A stretch of 64,000 nucleotides of DNA from Cryptomeria japonica (taxonomy: Eukaryota > Streptophyta > Pinopsida > Cupressales > Cupressaceae). Location of the stretch: contig NC_081412.1 of the NCBI RefSeq assembly GCF_030272615.1, positions 687,574,583 through 687,638,582 on the forward strand. Reading direction: 5' to 3'. A model generated the notes under the pieces. It ran no database searches. It was not told the DNA's origin and saw nothing but the letters and a program-made list of their open reading frames with translations. The position numbers were made by a program, and so were the translations under genes. How positions within the stretch are numbered: the stretch's first letter is position 1; every line of letters begins with the position of its first letter. Shown here one piece after another: positions 35,576-48,922 of the stretch.

Positions 35576-35809
35576 TCAGAGAGAGAGAGAGAGAGAGAGA
35601 GATGAGAGAGAGGAGGAGAGAGAGAGGAGGAGAGAGAGAGGAGAGAGAGGAGAGAGAGATGAGAGAGAGAGAGGAGAGAGAGAGAGAGAATCATCATAAC
35701 TATGCAACTGAAACAATGAATAACAAGTAGTTGCATGGTTTGCATGCAATGGGAAAATGAAAATAAGAGAGAGAGAGAGAGAGAGTGAGAGAGAGAGAGA
35801 GAGGATGAG

Positions 35810-35846
<37 letters not shown>

Positions 35847-35872
35847 GAGGAGAGAGAGAGAGAGAGGAGAAG

Positions 35873-35903
<31 letters not shown>

Positions 35904-35968
35904 TCATCATAACTATGCAACTGAAACAATGAATAACAAGTAGTTGCATGGTTTGCATGCAATGGGAA
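35576..35968. repeat. (GA)n tracts in a 213-bp tandem duplication
   Basis: Two interrupted GA tracts (about 35576-35690 and 35767-35903). Each is followed by the same unique segment starting TCATCATAACTATGCAACTG, at 35691 and 35904. Period 213 bp. Open frames here are artefacts. Confidence 0.92.
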
Positions 35969-38135
35969 GCCAATAGGTAGAGGTGTTTGTTTTTTCTTGG
36001 TGTGTTGATATGTGTATTCCTATGTTATTTCATGTATAGTTTTTTTTTTTTTTTTTGCTAGTTAGGGGCATGAGCATTGTAAGAGAAAAGTTATATTGTA
36101 AAAGTGCAAGTTTTTTTGTTTGTTTTTTTATGGTCAAATTATGTAAAGCATAAACATTTTTTAAATTTTATTATATATCTAGTTAATCGTGTTGCAGCGT
36201 AACATTTTAGTATTCAATTCTTTATATGTCAGATATAATGTAGATTATAAATTTTGTGAGAGGAAGTTTTATTTTGTTGTGAGCGAAGTCAAATTGTTCA
36301 ATAGTTGTGAGTTGAGTTGGAATTTTAATGTCTATGGGTGTTTTGTGAAGATATAAAGTAGAGATATATTTTTTAAAAAAAACTAATTATTTTCTTTAAA
36401 AGTGTCCAAATTAACTTTGATGGCATTCTCTATTCATTCTTATGAAATAATAAGTTAATTAATTTGCTACATTCAAATGTAAAAACTATACACGTTTAAA
36501 ATATATATGTATTTTTGTTGTAGTCTAATAGAAGGTGATCAGCAATAAAGTGTATTTAGTGTATGAAAAAATATAATGGAAACATAGTATGTGTAAACAG
36601 AAAATTTAATCCAAAATGAGGAAACTTATTTTGATTACAATAAGTGTAGCATGGGTATTATTTTGTTGGAACCATGTACTTTTTAAGTATTGGAAATTAA
36701 AAGATTAAAAAGTGGCAGGTATATATATGCAAGTATTAATGTGTATATAAAGTAGTTTTTTATGTTGTTTGTATATTTGTAGATAATTATTAAGTTTTAA
36801 AAAAGATAGAGAAATATTAGTGAGTAGGGTTGATTTTGTGTGTGCAAAGAGTTGTTTGTATGTAATATTAGAATTTGTAAGTTGTTTTAGATATCAATAT
36901 AAGTTATAAAATATGAATTGAATAAAGTTTGAAGAAAGAAAAATAGTTTTTCCTTTTTTTTTGTGATTCTAGAATGTCAAAAAAAATAGGTGTAAATATT
37001 TAATATATGAGGAAAAACAATGTTTTGAAGTGTTAATTATCAATTAAATGAAAAATGTTTTTAGAGCAATGCATAAAAGAAAGTTGAAAATATTAACAAT
37101 AATATTAGCTTGAGAATATTGTGAATCTAAACTCGTAAATTTAATTGAAATATAAATAATATTACATGCTTTGCACATGTATTTAGAGAAGAGGAAAGCT
37201 ATGTTGGCAAGGTGCAAATAGTGCATAAGATTTTTGATATAGACCATTATAGCCAAAGAGAACAATATAAAAATAATTTTTTTGGTGTGGAAAACTTCAA
37301 TTGCAATGAAGTTGATATTGGGTGTCATGAATGTAGTTTGAGGATGATTGCAAAGTTCTTGGTGCATGCGATACCAATGAAGAAATGTAAGTATTAATGT
37401 TTAATCGAAAAAGGAAAGTACAATACAATTTGTACGTTTGTATAAGCTTGAAAGGAGAACTTACAAATAAAAGCAAAAAATGTGCAAGAACATGAGAAAT
37501 AAGTTTACCAAACAAATGGACTGGAATGCCACTTTGTAGCAATGGTTTTAAAGTAAGTTATTCTATGTATATGGAAATAAGAATGAGAGTGAAACATTCA
37601 CTGAAAAGAGGAATTAAATGTAAGAAGGAATTTGCATGTTCATGTTAAAAGGAAAAGTTAGAAAAAAAAATTAACGAGCACAAGCAACTAAGAATTAAAT
37701 ACATATGAGATATAAATAGAATGAAATGTCATTTCGTTGTAATAGACAAGCAAGTGATTTTATTTCTATGGAAAGAGCCTGTAGAATTTAATGATCTCAT
37801 AGCGATTTGTAATAATAATAGGTTGCATTGGAAGTAGGAAAAGTTTTTTTTCCAATGCAATGTTGAGAACGAGTGAGGTTTTTTTTTGGTGGAGAGTTCA
37901 AATCATATTTTTTGTTGTCGAGAAAATTAATCTAGAAAGAAATGAATCTGGGAAGGTTATCTTTAACCAAATAGACGAGATAAAAGGTTAAGTGGAATAT
38001 AGGTCGTGAAGTTACTGCACCTACCTGAGAGAAATTGGAAAAGAGTAATGGTTACTTGCAAAGTATGTCAAGGCACATAAATAAGAATAAGAGCAAATAA
38101 CAGAGGTGTTTAGAAGAGAGAGGAAACTACACATC
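35969..38135. other. AT-rich DNA, nothing recognised
   Basis: No domain, RNA gene or transposon boundary visible. Confidence 0.4.
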
Positions 38136-38171
38136 AAAATAGTGTGTGTATATATGTATATATGTATACGT

Positions 38172-38232
<61 letters not shown>

Positions 38233-38306
38233 CATACATGTATATATGTATATATATATATATATACATACATGTATATATGTATATATATATATACATA
38301 CATGTA

Positions 38307-38366
<60 letters not shown>

Positions 38367-38564
38367 TATGTATGTGTATATACACATATGTATACATGTG
38401 TGTATATGTGTGTATATATACATATATATGTATATACACATATACACATATACACATATGTGTATATACATATACATATATATATATATATGTGTGTGTG
38501 TATATACACACACACACACATATATGTGTGTGTGTACATATACATATATAGATATATATGTATA

Positions 38565-38616
<52 letters not shown>

Positions 38617-38894
38617 CATGTATACATATATGTACATATACATGTATACATATATGTATATCTACATATATACATGTATATGTAGATGTATATCTATGTA
38701 GATATGCATATACATGTATATATGTATACATATACATATACATATATGTATATGTATATGTATATACATATGCATATATGTATATGTATATGTACATATA
38801 CATATACATATGTACACATATATGTATATGTATATGTATATACATATGCATGTGTGTGTGTGTGTGTGCGCATAGACATGTATATATGTATATG

Positions 38895-38929
<35 letters not shown>

Positions 38930-38965
38930 GCATAGACAAATACTTTTTTATATATGTATATAATT
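38136..38965. repeat. Complex TA/TATG/TG microsatellite, about 830 bp
   Basis: Interlaced (TA)n, (TATG)n, (TATATG)n and (TG)n tracts. Open frames of up to 285 codons on both strands are repeat artefacts (Tyr-Ile-Tyr runs). Confidence 0.95.
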
Positions 38966-39122
38966 ATACACATGTATAGATGATATATATGCATATTTAT
39001 ATATGTGTGTATAAATATCTACACATGTCAAGACATCTTCCACCATGCTGTGTATTGGATAGCTGATGGCAAGACAACTACAACCATGTCATTTTCTATT
39101 TTTTTAAGAGGAACGTGTATAC

Positions 39123-40447
<1,325 letters not shown>

Positions 40448-40450
40448 TTT

Positions 40451-40469
40451 TGGTGAACCCGACGTGAAC
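40451..40469 (+). promoter_or_regulatory. Primer-binding site
   Basis: TGGTGAACCCGACGTGAAC, three bases after the 5' LTR, starts with TGG as needed to pair with a tRNA CCA end. I do not assign the tRNA. Nearly the same site is in the element at 51066. Confidence 0.7.
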
Positions 40470-40843
40470 ATCCTTTCTGATTATTCATGGTTAGATCTGA
40501 AAATTGATTCCTTGATTACATTTCCATGTTTGATCTTTTGCAAAATTTTAGAGGTGATTGCATAAAAACCCTAAATTTTCTTTTTGAAAATTGAACTTGT
40601 GAAATGTTTAATTATTAATGCTTGTTTCAGATCTGCCCTTCTATTACAAATTATCAGTTCATATTTGTGCTTTAATTTTGAAAATTAAGTGGTTAAGTGT
40701 TAAAACCCTAATTTTTGAAACCCTCTTGATTCAACCTTTGTCCGACAATTTCACTGATCAAAACATCTCCAAATCAGCTGTAATTTTGGATTCTGCAATA
40801 AAATCACAATATCTTTCATCCCTGAAAATTTGGAAAAAAGTTG

Positions 40844-41504
40844 CGAGGACCGTGTGCACTCCGAGCGCCATTGTCCTCGACATTTTTTTCGAAATTTCGG
40901 GAGCAAGATCTTACTGTATTTTCCTGCTAAAATCTAGAATTTTGGCTGATTTTATCAAATCTAACACTTTCAAAATTACAGTCAAAGTTGGTCTTGTGAT
41001 TGCTTGGTTTAAGGCTTCTAATCATTCAAAAATCATCGAAATTGAAATTTTGTGTCAAAATTGTGTTTCTTACTGTCATAAATCTGAAAAGTGTGTTTGC
41101 AGTCATTCGAAATTTCAGTGCTCTATTCAAATTCTTGCAATTTGTGACTTTTGAAATTAAGTGCTTAATTACAACAACTTTGATTTCCGCTTTTAAAATT
41201 GAATTTTGCGTGAAATTGAGTCAATTTTTAAATTTCAAAACTTGCATTGCTTTTGACATTCCCTCTAAAATCATAAAATTCAAAATTTCAGTTTCCCTCT
41301 CTTTTTCAAAATTCAAATTTTGCATTTTTCAACAATCTTGGTAAGGTTCAATTTTGAGATTGCAACTTTAATTTGGCCTATCTACAGATCGTAAAATCAC
41401 TCAATTTTTTCAGATTAGCTCTAAAATCATCATACCTTTCATCCCTGCAAATTTCGAAAAAAGTTGCAAGGACCGTGTGCACTCCGAGCGCCACGGTCCT
41501 GGAC
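40844..41504 (+). repeat. Duplicated hairpin module in the leader
   Basis: Two related segments of about 95 bp (about 40815-40910 and 41438-41530) share GGACCGTGTGCACTCCGAGC. In the first, CGAGGAC pairs with GTCCTCG (40844-40879). In the second, GGACCGTG (41470-41477) pairs perfectly with CACGGTCC (41492-41499). A related module occurs in each LTR. Confidence 0.7.
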
Positions 41505-41626
41505 ATTTTTTCTGAAATTTCGGGAGACTGTCGTGATTGCATTTAACAGCTTAAATCTAGAAGATTGGCTGATTTTACTGAAATTTGCTTCCTCTAAATT
41601 CAAAATCTTCTCTCCCTCTCTAGTGC

Positions 41627-44600
41627 ATGAGTTTTACAACAATAAGCCCTACTTACACTATTCCCGTTAGACGAAGCCGTAGAATTAAGTCTTTCCGAGG
41701 TTTAACTACTGAGGAGATGGAACCTAATTTGAGTAGTCTTTTTAACGAGGACATGGGTAATTCCTCTAATCCTCCTAATGATGAAGAAGCTCTCCATGAG
41801 GTTTCTGTAGAACAACTTTCGAAATTGGATAATCAATTTGACGATTTTCACCAATGGATGTCTCATGAGTATCCCGATAGTCAAGCTCTTCCTTTAATTG
41901 AGGGTCTAAAACGTATGCTTCAAAGTGATAAGAATGGAATTGATATTTTGCGTGGTATTGCACACATTGCGGATTCGAATGTGATGCCTATGAAGAGTTG
42001 TGCTAAATCTTTAGGTTATACACAACCTCCTACACAAGTCAATCATTCTATTTCCTTGACAACTTCTATTGCTAGCATACCTACCTTTACATCAAACATA
42101 ATGACTACTTCTATACAAGACATTCCTCCTATGATTACCAGTCATGGGGGCAATCCTCCTTCTTCAATTAACCCTCTTCCTTCATTCAATCCGACTTCTT
42201 CATTCATTCCTTCAATGAGTGTTCCTATTACATCTTCACAAATGAACATCACGCAAGGGGGCAATTCGTTCAACCATTCCATTCCTCCTTGTAGTGTTCC
42301 TCCTGTCCAATCATCTCCTATGACTAATTATCATAGAGTCCCACCACCTTACTCTTTACCTTCTTTCAATAACATAACACCTCCATCTCAATCTAACACA
42401 TCTAATATGAATTCTTCGACTGAAGCGACCATTAATAATCTTGCACAAACTGTCTCTTCTTTACAGCAACAAATTGCCTCTATGAATCAATCTAAGTTTA
42501 GTGTGCCCACATTTGATGTTGCGAGCCCACTTTCTCTTGACATTGTTCGAGCTATCCCTCCTAAACATGTTGAAATCCCACATTTGGAACTTTATAATGG
42601 TAAAGGAGATCCTCTAACACATGTTAAGACTTTTCAAACAATTTGTACTGATTTTGCTTATGACCAAAGATTGCTTGCAAAACTGTTTACTAGAACATTA
42701 AGAGACAAAGCCCTACAATGGTATTGCTCGTTGCCTTCTTATTCTATTACTTCTTTCGAACAACTCGCAAATGCTTTCATTCAACAATTTCAAAACAATA
42801 TAAGTCCTAAGGTTACTTTGATTGATTTAATGCATTGTAAACAAGGTGTTAAAGAAAAAGTGACTGATTTCATTGGTAGATATAAGCATTTGTATGCTCA
42901 AATTTCTTTTCCAGTGCCTGACAATGATATTCAAAGAATCTTTATTTCTAATTTACAAAAAGATATTCGAGACAAACTTTTGTTTTCTGAGTTTACTTCT
43001 TTCCAACAGTTGTGTGCGACTCTTCACAATTATCAACTGACTGTGAGTCAAATGGAACAATCACATCCTATGGCTCCGAGTGATAAGGGTGATAGCAGTC
43101 AACAACCATTTGGGAAGTTTAAACCGAACAGAGATTCCATCAAATTCAATGAAAACATCATCAACAACAATGTGAATGCAGCATCAGGTGTGCCTCCTAT
43201 TTCTAAATTTTTCAAGAAAGAAAGAAAGTATACTCCTTTGAATGAATCATTGCATAGTATTATGAATAAGTTATTGGAACAAAATGTGCTTACTCTTCCT
43301 CCTGTACGACAAATTGATCCTGCAAAGATTACTTCACCTTATTTTGATAACAAATCTTTTTGTCACTTTCATCGTCAGCCTGGGCATGATACTGAAAAAT
43401 GTTTTTCTTTAAAGGGTAAAATTCAAGATTTGATTGATAATAATACTATCTCTGTTTCTGGAGTGAATGATAAAGGCAACACATCTGTAGCTCCTCCTAA
43501 CCAAAATCTTCAGATTTTTACTGATCCATTACCTTCTCATACCTCTAATGCGATTGAGGCTAATGATTCCTCTCTCTCATCTGATGGTCTTGTGTCTATG
43601 ACTCCGAATGTGATTAACTTTGTAGAGCAGCAAGAAAACCCTAAAGAACCTTCCATCACATTTGATTCTAGTGAAACCATTAGGGCACCTAATGGTCCTT
43701 TATACATAGTTGCAAAAGTCAAGAATACACCTTGTCGTGGAGTGCTTATTGATCCTTCGTGCTTGGTTAATGTTATTATTGAAGAATTTCTTTTTACTTT
43801 GCAATTGAATCAAGTGATCTATGACAAAACAGATGTGGTTGTGAAATTATTTGATGCATTTTCTTCTCCTGCAATTGGTTCTATTACATTACCTATTGAG
43901 GTCCATAACAAATCCCTTGATGTGAACTTTGCTATTATTCCTTCATCCGAACAATTTCGTGTGAAGCTTGGCTATCCTTGGCTATCTTCCATGAAAGCTA
44001 TTGCTTCTCCTATTCATAAGTGTTTAAAATTTCCCCATAATGGTGAAGTTGTTACTGTCAATCATAGTCTCTTTAAACTAGCTGAAAGAACCTCTAGTGT
44101 TCCTATAGATTATTTTTGGCCTAAACAATTCCAATCCCTTCCTCCGCGAAGTGATCATCTTTTCAAATCTTATCAAAAGTGGAAAACAGATATGATCCTC
44201 TCTTTGAGTGAACCTAGAACACCTAAACTTGACATTCCTATCATTCTTGAGAAGGAAGTTCTTCCTTTGAAAGATAAAACTAATGTCTTTCCTCAAGAAG
44301 ATTCCCAACCCATTCCTATGGATGTGACTATGTCTATGCCTCATAAACCTTCTAAGAGTAGACCTATACCCCCTCGTCATGATGGACTTGGTCTTCTTCC
44401 TAAACCAAAAATTCCTCCTTTATATGGAGCAGTTCCTCCTCCTTCTTTTTATAGAGAGAAGAGACCTTCTTCTTCTCCTATTATTCAGCCTAAGAGACCA
44501 CAACCTAAACACCCAAGTGATAAGGATGAGAACATTCCTCCTCCTCAATCTTCTCCACTTCCTACTAAGACTAGACGTAATCGTTCTGCACGTGAATGCC

Positions 44601-45070
44601 GACGAAAGCGTCGTCTTAGGGCTCAAGTAGCTGCTTCTCAAACTTTGCAATCTCCAAAAACACCTTCAACAAGCATTATTCCATTTTCTCCTCAGCCGGA
44701 AATTGAGCCTAAATCTCCTAAACATAAGATGCATGATGGTCTTGATCCTATGCGAGTTAAAGATCCTATTTTTATAAATCTTGATGATGATATAGATGAA
44801 AATGTTATTCATGATGAAAATGTTACTCCTCTTGCTTCTGATAGTGAATATGAACTTGTTGATATTGATAACCATCTATCTAACGAATTTTCTAAAGCAC
44901 TTATCCTAGCTCCTAGACAAGAACAACGTGGCTCGGGACATGAACATAGCCCTTGTTTGGATCTTGTGATAGCTCCATCTGCTGTGTTGGATGTTCTTCC
45001 TCTAGCATGTTCCCTGCCTTCCCGAAACATTGATCAGCAAGATCGGGGGGTAGATGACGTGCTAGACTAG
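41627..45070 (+). CDS. Gag-type protein of the gag-only element (1147 residues)
   Basis: Open from ATG 41627 to TAG 45070 with no internal stop. N-terminal Ser/Pro/Thr-rich region (to about residue 300); gag domain of PF03732 type (about 42570-43060; LELYNGKGDPLTHVKTF, ALQWYCSLP); zinc-knuckle-like CHFHRQPGHDTEKC (43361-43402); a retropepsin-like segment (about 43680-44060) ending LGYPWLSSMKA; a Pro-rich stretch; a basic run (TKTRRNRSARECRRKRR) that may bind RNA or act as a nuclear signal; an acidic C-terminus. The protease site reads LIDPSC at about 43745 in place of D-T/S-G, so cleavage activity is unlikely. It would form particles and package RNA, with enzymes supplied in trans. The intact frame plus near-identical LTRs point to recent movement. 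Confidence 0.88.
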   Translation: MSFTTISPTYTIPVRRSRRIKSFRGLTTEEMEPNLSSLFNEDMGNSSNPPNDEEALHEVSVEQLSKLDNQFDDFHQWMSHEYPDSQALPLIEGLKRMLQSDKNGIDILRGIAHIADSNVMPMKSCAKSLGYTQPPTQVNHSISLTTSIASIPTFTSNIMTTSIQDIPPMITSHGGNPPSSINPLPSFNPTSSFIPSMSVPITSSQMNITQGGNSFNHSIPPCSVPPVQSSPMTNYHRVPPPYSLPSFNNITPPSQSNTSNMNSSTEATINNLAQTVSSLQQQIASMNQSKFSVPTFDVASPLSLDIVRAIPPKHVEIPHLELYNGKGDPLTHVKTFQTICTDFAYDQRLLAKLFTRTLRDKALQWYCSLPSYSITSFEQLANAFIQQFQNNISPKVTLIDLMHCKQGVKEKVTDFIGRYKHLYAQISFPVPDNDIQRIFISNLQKDIRDKLLFSEFTSFQQLCATLHNYQLTVSQMEQSHPMAPSDKGDSSQQPFGKFKPNRDSIKFNENIINNNVNAASGVPPISKFFKKERKYTPLNESLHSIMNKLLEQNVLTLPPVRQIDPAKITSPYFDNKSFCHFHRQPGHDTEKCFSLKGKIQDLIDNNTISVSGVNDKGNTSVAPPNQNLQIFTDPLPSHTSNAIEANDSSLSSDGLVSMTPNVINFVEQQENPKEPSITFDSSETIRAPNGPLYIVAKVKNTPCRGVLIDPSCLVNVIIEEFLFTLQLNQVIYDKTDVVVKLFDAFSSPAIGSITLPIEVHNKSLDVNFAIIPSSEQFRVKLGYPWLSSMKAIASPIHKCLKFPHNGEVVTVNHSLFKLAERTSSVPIDYFWPKQFQSLPPRSDHLFKSYQKWKTDMILSLSEPRTPKLDIPIILEKEVLPLKDKTNVFPQEDSQPIPMDVTMSMPHKPSKSRPIPPRHDGLGLLPKPKIPPLYGAVPPPSFYREKRPSSSPIIQPKRPQPKHPSDKDENIPPPQSSPLPTKTRRNRSARECRRKRRLRAQVAASQTLQSPKTPSTSIIPFSPQPEIEPKSPKHKMHDGLDPMRVKDPIFINLDDDIDENVIHDENVTPLASDSEYELVDIDNHLSNEFSKALILAPRQEQRGSGHEHSPCLDLVIAPSAVLDVLPLACSLPSRNIDQQDRGVDDVLD

Positions 45071-45814
45071 TTACATTAGCATAGCAGATTCTCTCCTCCT
45101 CTCTTTTGTTACTTCTTCTATATGTTATTCTCATTCTTCTATTTGTTGTCCTTAGTGTTGTCTACTTGAGGACGATGCAAAGCATTGAGATCTCTTTTGG
45201 TCTCTCTCATGTTGACTCAAAAGACACATGTGTTCCCTTCTTCTAGGTGACCTTCCTTGATTGGGGAATGAAGAACAATTATGCATACATACATATGATA
45301 TATATACATGAATTATCATACAGCATACTGACCCTGAGGAAAGCGAAGTCACCTTGTGCTTTGTGTTTTGTGTCTATTATCCTTGGGTTTATCTCACACT
45401 TGGGGGCTAAATCTTTGTGATAACGTGCTCCTTTCCTTTCTCATTTCTTATGTGTATCACTACGTTAAAACAATCACCCCCGTTGAGGCATGTGCGATCG
45501 CTTTAACGTAGGGGGGCATACACCCTGTCTATCCTTTCAAGATACTTGAAAATTTCTTGGTGAACTTAGCTTTGCCTTGAAAATTTTTGGTATTTCTTTT
45601 GCATGAATCATAGTGAGGGGACCTTACTACTGACAATCATGGTTCTCCCTCGTGATCTTCCCTTTTACTTTGTCAATCGAAGTCGTAAGATCCTTAGTCC
45701 ACTGGGGGCTTGGTGTATCTTGCCTCCTTGACGTGGTGGAAGTCTTTCAATGTTGTTTCCTTGTACTTTACCGGAAGTATGAGCATACATACTCCCGCTA
45801 AAGTGGGGGCTAAA
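45071..45814 (+). other. 3' non-coding region and polypurine tract of the gag-only element
   Basis: Ends with the purine-rich AAAGTGGGGGCTAAA (45800-45814) directly before the 3' LTR. A short hairpin AGTATG..CATACT lies just upstream. TTGGGGGCTAAA also occurs once earlier, near 45403. Confidence 0.7.
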
Positions 45815-47058
45815 TGTAGCATCCTAAAATTGCGACACTTGCAATTTCGACTGCATTTCGGTCTTCACGATGGCGACGCAACACACAACCTGAATGGAGA
45901 CCCTGAAACCTGTTTTTGACACTGAAAACTGCATTTTTCAAGCACCCTGGCCTGAACCTCCCTTGCACCCTGCTGTCCCGGGAGGTGGGACCAGAGCGCC
46001 CAGCGCCCTGGTCCTTCAGGACCAGGGCGGAAGGACCAGGGCACCCAGCGCCCTGGTCCCTGGGTCCTATTTTGGGCCCGGTCTCTTTTGGACTTCGGGT
46101 CTTTATGTTTGCAAATTGGAAATTATTGTTTCCTGGTCGGCCTAAGGTCGGGAAAATCAGTCTATCAGCCCTAATTGACAAGTATATAAACTACATTTTC
46201 CTCTCTCATTTGAACATGACAGATACATGACGGAAAAAAGCGTGGAAACTATATTCAAGCATTCAAGCATTCAAGCAATTGATCATTTCAAGTCTCCATT
46301 CAAGGCTAAGTGTTGCATTCAAGACAAGGATTCAACCATTAAAGAGGAGATCACTTACTACATGCTACAACATACAACAAACAACAACATCTATACCTTC
46401 ACACATAAGGATACAAACATCCTTACAACAAGGTATTAGTACTTGTTTTACATTACAGACATTTACATTTATAGTATTTCTCATTTCTTGGTTAATTCCA
46501 AAACTGGGGTTTGACCTAAAGGCAAACCCCTAATCCCTAACCCCCCAATCGTCTTCGCTTTTCTGTGTGTAGGTTGCAGGTACGCGGCTGAAATTGAAGA
46601 TCTGGAATCCTTGTGCAGAGACGAACAGATCCCCCTTCGTTTCGCGGATTTTTCGGAGGACCGTGGCGCCGGGCGCCATCGTCCCGACAACTTTTGCTCA
46701 AATTTGCAGGACAGCGCCGTATCGACATTTTACTGCTAATTCCAGGTCCGCAGCTTCATCCTATATCCCTATCTTAGTTTATAAGCGAATCTTTGTCACT
46801 TTCTATGCATTCCTAGCTTAATTCTTCTATCAACATTCTTTACAAAAGAGGGTAGCCTTGCTTTCTTAACCCTTGAAACACATTTAGCATCCAATCTTGC
46901 CTTGTGTGGGATTGGATCTTGTGGGTTTCAACCCCTCTTTTGAATGTAAAGTATCTCCCTTAAGTGAAAACCATCAACCCTAGTGACCTCCTTTCTCTCT
47001 CCTCGGAGTTGGAAGAGGGGAGAGCAACTAGGGTTCGATCACGATTTTCCGCTTTACA
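45815..47058 (+). mobile_element. 3' LTR of the gag-only element
   Basis: Matches the 5' LTR except about 14 point changes and a 45-bp insertion near 46012-46060. The insertion re-uses the GGACCAGGGC sequence and makes an extra copy of the hairpin arms. Most point changes are transitions. Confidence 0.9.
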
Positions 47059-47166
47059 ATATATATATATATATATATATAGATGTATATATACACAAAT
47101 ATATCCATATATGTGTACATATATATACATATAGAGATATCAAACATGTAGATACATACATACAAA
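47059..47166. repeat. TA/TATG microsatellite
   Basis: Continuation of the repeat interrupted at 39248 by the gag-only element. Confidence 0.85.
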
Positions 47167-47181
47167 GATACGTAAACAAAT

Positions 47182-47775
47182 GGCCCGTTCATGGGCCTAG
47201 GCAGGATGATCCATCTATTGGGAAACCACATGCTCATTTAAATTGTAAGTGGATTCCACCAGAAGAAGGGTGGATCAAGGCCAATTTTGATGGAGCTTCA
47301 AAAGAAAATCCAGGAAACTCTAGTGCAGGGATGGTGTTCTAGGATTGGAAAGGCAATATTGTAGCTTGGGGTGCCAAATGGCTAGAGAGAGGCACGAACA
47401 ATGCAGCTGAAGTGCAAGCAACACTTTTGGTAGTCGAGTGGGGTCTAAAATATGGCTTGAAAAATTACATTTGGAAGGTGACTCATTGACCATAATCAAT
47501 GCTATTATCAAAGGGGATACTCTGTCTTGGATGCTCAATAAGTATATTTAGAAGATCAAAGGTGATTTGAATTATTTTAACGACTTTAAAGTCATTCATG
47601 TGCGAAGAGAAGGAAACAAAGTTGCTGATGTGTTATCAAAATGGGCTTGCTTGTTTGACAGAGTACATGAATACCAACTAGAAGATATTCGTAATCTGAT
47701 GGAGGATGACATGGGTAGAGATATTATGGATATGGCAATTTCAAGAGTGGTGGATGGAGGATGCATCAGATGATG
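47182..47775 (+). pseudogene. RNase H-like domain (RVT_3/PF13456 type), copy 2
   Basis: All four catalytic positions are visible: D in ANFDGAS, E in NNAAEVQA, D in LEGDSLT, D in KVADVLSKW. The frame is broken by a stop near 47340, a shift near 47460 and a stop near 47549. This domain is usually the C-terminal part of plant LINE-like polyproteins or of small RNase H proteins. Confidence 0.75.
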
Positions 47776-48059
47776 GACACAGTAGTTGACACGATTCAAA
47801 GGAGTTATTGCCGAGTCGTGCAAATAGAAGGGGAAAATATGCTCGGACAGAGTACTCATGGTTGTGTATTTATGATCCTAGCCTTTGGCAGCGGTATTGG
47901 TTGTTGAGTTTGGGTGATGTGCAGAACACATTAATAGATATAATGATTGATGTTCACTTTGATTTTTAATTTTCATTCTATCTTCTCACAACCACTGCAA
48001 GAATTTTGCAGAGAGTGGAGATTGTAGTTTCTAAGGTGACGATACTGTAGTAGAAAATT

Positions 48060-48587
48060 ATGGAGGCTTGCTTCACCTTCAAAACAGGGAAGAAACTAGT
48101 GCCATTTGTGGGGAAGGTGTTGAACAGGCTCATTCAAGGCCTCTTCCTTCACAAGGATGAAGTATTGACAGAGGCGGTGAAGCTAATCTTGGGAGAAGAC
48201 ATTATTCATATTAGTCACAAATATAGGACTAATATAGAAATATATTCATTGATCATTGCTTGGGGTCTTGAATTTGAAGACATTGTGGCAAAGGTAAAAA
48301 ATGTGTTGAATAAATTAATTGCAGAGGAATACTTGGGTGATTTGGACACAATTTTTGAATGGGTTGTCTCAAGTGTTGGCATTGACATATTGAAAGGAAT
48401 GGTTGAAAATGTGAACCCCATTCCTTTTGTCTGTTGGCAAGAGGATGACACGAAAGAAAGATGCATAGCTTCAGCATTGAGAGGCTGGGAGGCTTTCAAA
48501 ACATTTGCAAGGCTAATGCGGGTAGAAGATGCACTTTGTGCGGTGCATGAAATTTTGAGGGTGGAATGGGACGAGATTTGCGACTGA
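48060..48587 (+). CDS. Unknown ORF downstream of RNase H, copy 2 (175 residues)
   Basis: Open from ATG 48060 to TGA 48587. Predicted mainly helical, no signal peptide or membrane segment. Shares the block LILGED..KYRTNIEIYSLIIAWGLE with the ORF at 33906. I do not recognise the family. Its position between RNase H and the 3' A-tail, and its conservation in a second diverged copy, argue that it is a real element gene. It is intact although the RNase H in front of it is broken. Confidence 0.6.
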   Translation: MEACFTFKTGKKLVPFVGKVLNRLIQGLFLHKDEVLTEAVKLILGEDIIHISHKYRTNIEIYSLIIAWGLEFEDIVAKVKNVLNKLIAEEYLGDLDTIFEWVVSSVGIDILKGMVENVNPIPFVCWQEDDTKERCIASALRGWEAFKTFARLMRVEDALCAVHEILRVEWDEICD

Positions 48588-48922
48588 GGGCATGATCGTA
48601 GGAGGCGGTGCGGGTTCTAGCCGAGTTCAACGTAGAACATGGAAATGCTAGTTAATAATATTGTTTGCATTAGCCTATGTTTACAATTTTTTCAATTCCA
48701 GTGATAATTTTTTTTGTATGTAATATTTTTTATCTCTGTTGGGCTAATAAAATGCCCACAAAACTGTTTCGAGATACAGGGGATTGTTTTTGTGCTTGAT
48801 TTGTAGGGTTTTTTTTTACTGATGTTTGGAATGGAGATTATCAGAACTTTGTACTTTTGTGTATCTATATATTAATAAAATCAAAAACTTATTACCGACC
48901 AAAAAAAGATACATAAATAAAT

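Larger units (their letters stand above)
47182..48907 (+). mobile_element. Short poly(A)-ended retroelement, copy 2 (RNase H plus unknown ORF)
   Basis: Flanked by GATACGTAAACAAAT (47167-47181) and GATACATAAATAAAT (48908-48922), 13 of 15 identical with both differences being transitions: a long TSD as made by LINE-type target-primed insertion. It ends TATATTAATAAAA.. then an A run. Contents: RNase H then a 175-codon ORF. The second copy is at 33242. The inclusion of the ORF between RNase H and the A-tail, inside the TSD, shows it belongs to the element. Confidence 0.72.

Noticed and set aside
35512-35973. Ser/Leu-rich minus-strand open frames
   Set aside because: Translation of the GA microsatellite.
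38106-38994. Open frames of 80-285 codons on both strands
   Set aside because: Produced by the TA/TATG/TG microsatellite; peptides are Tyr/Ile/Met/Val/Cys runs with no gene character.
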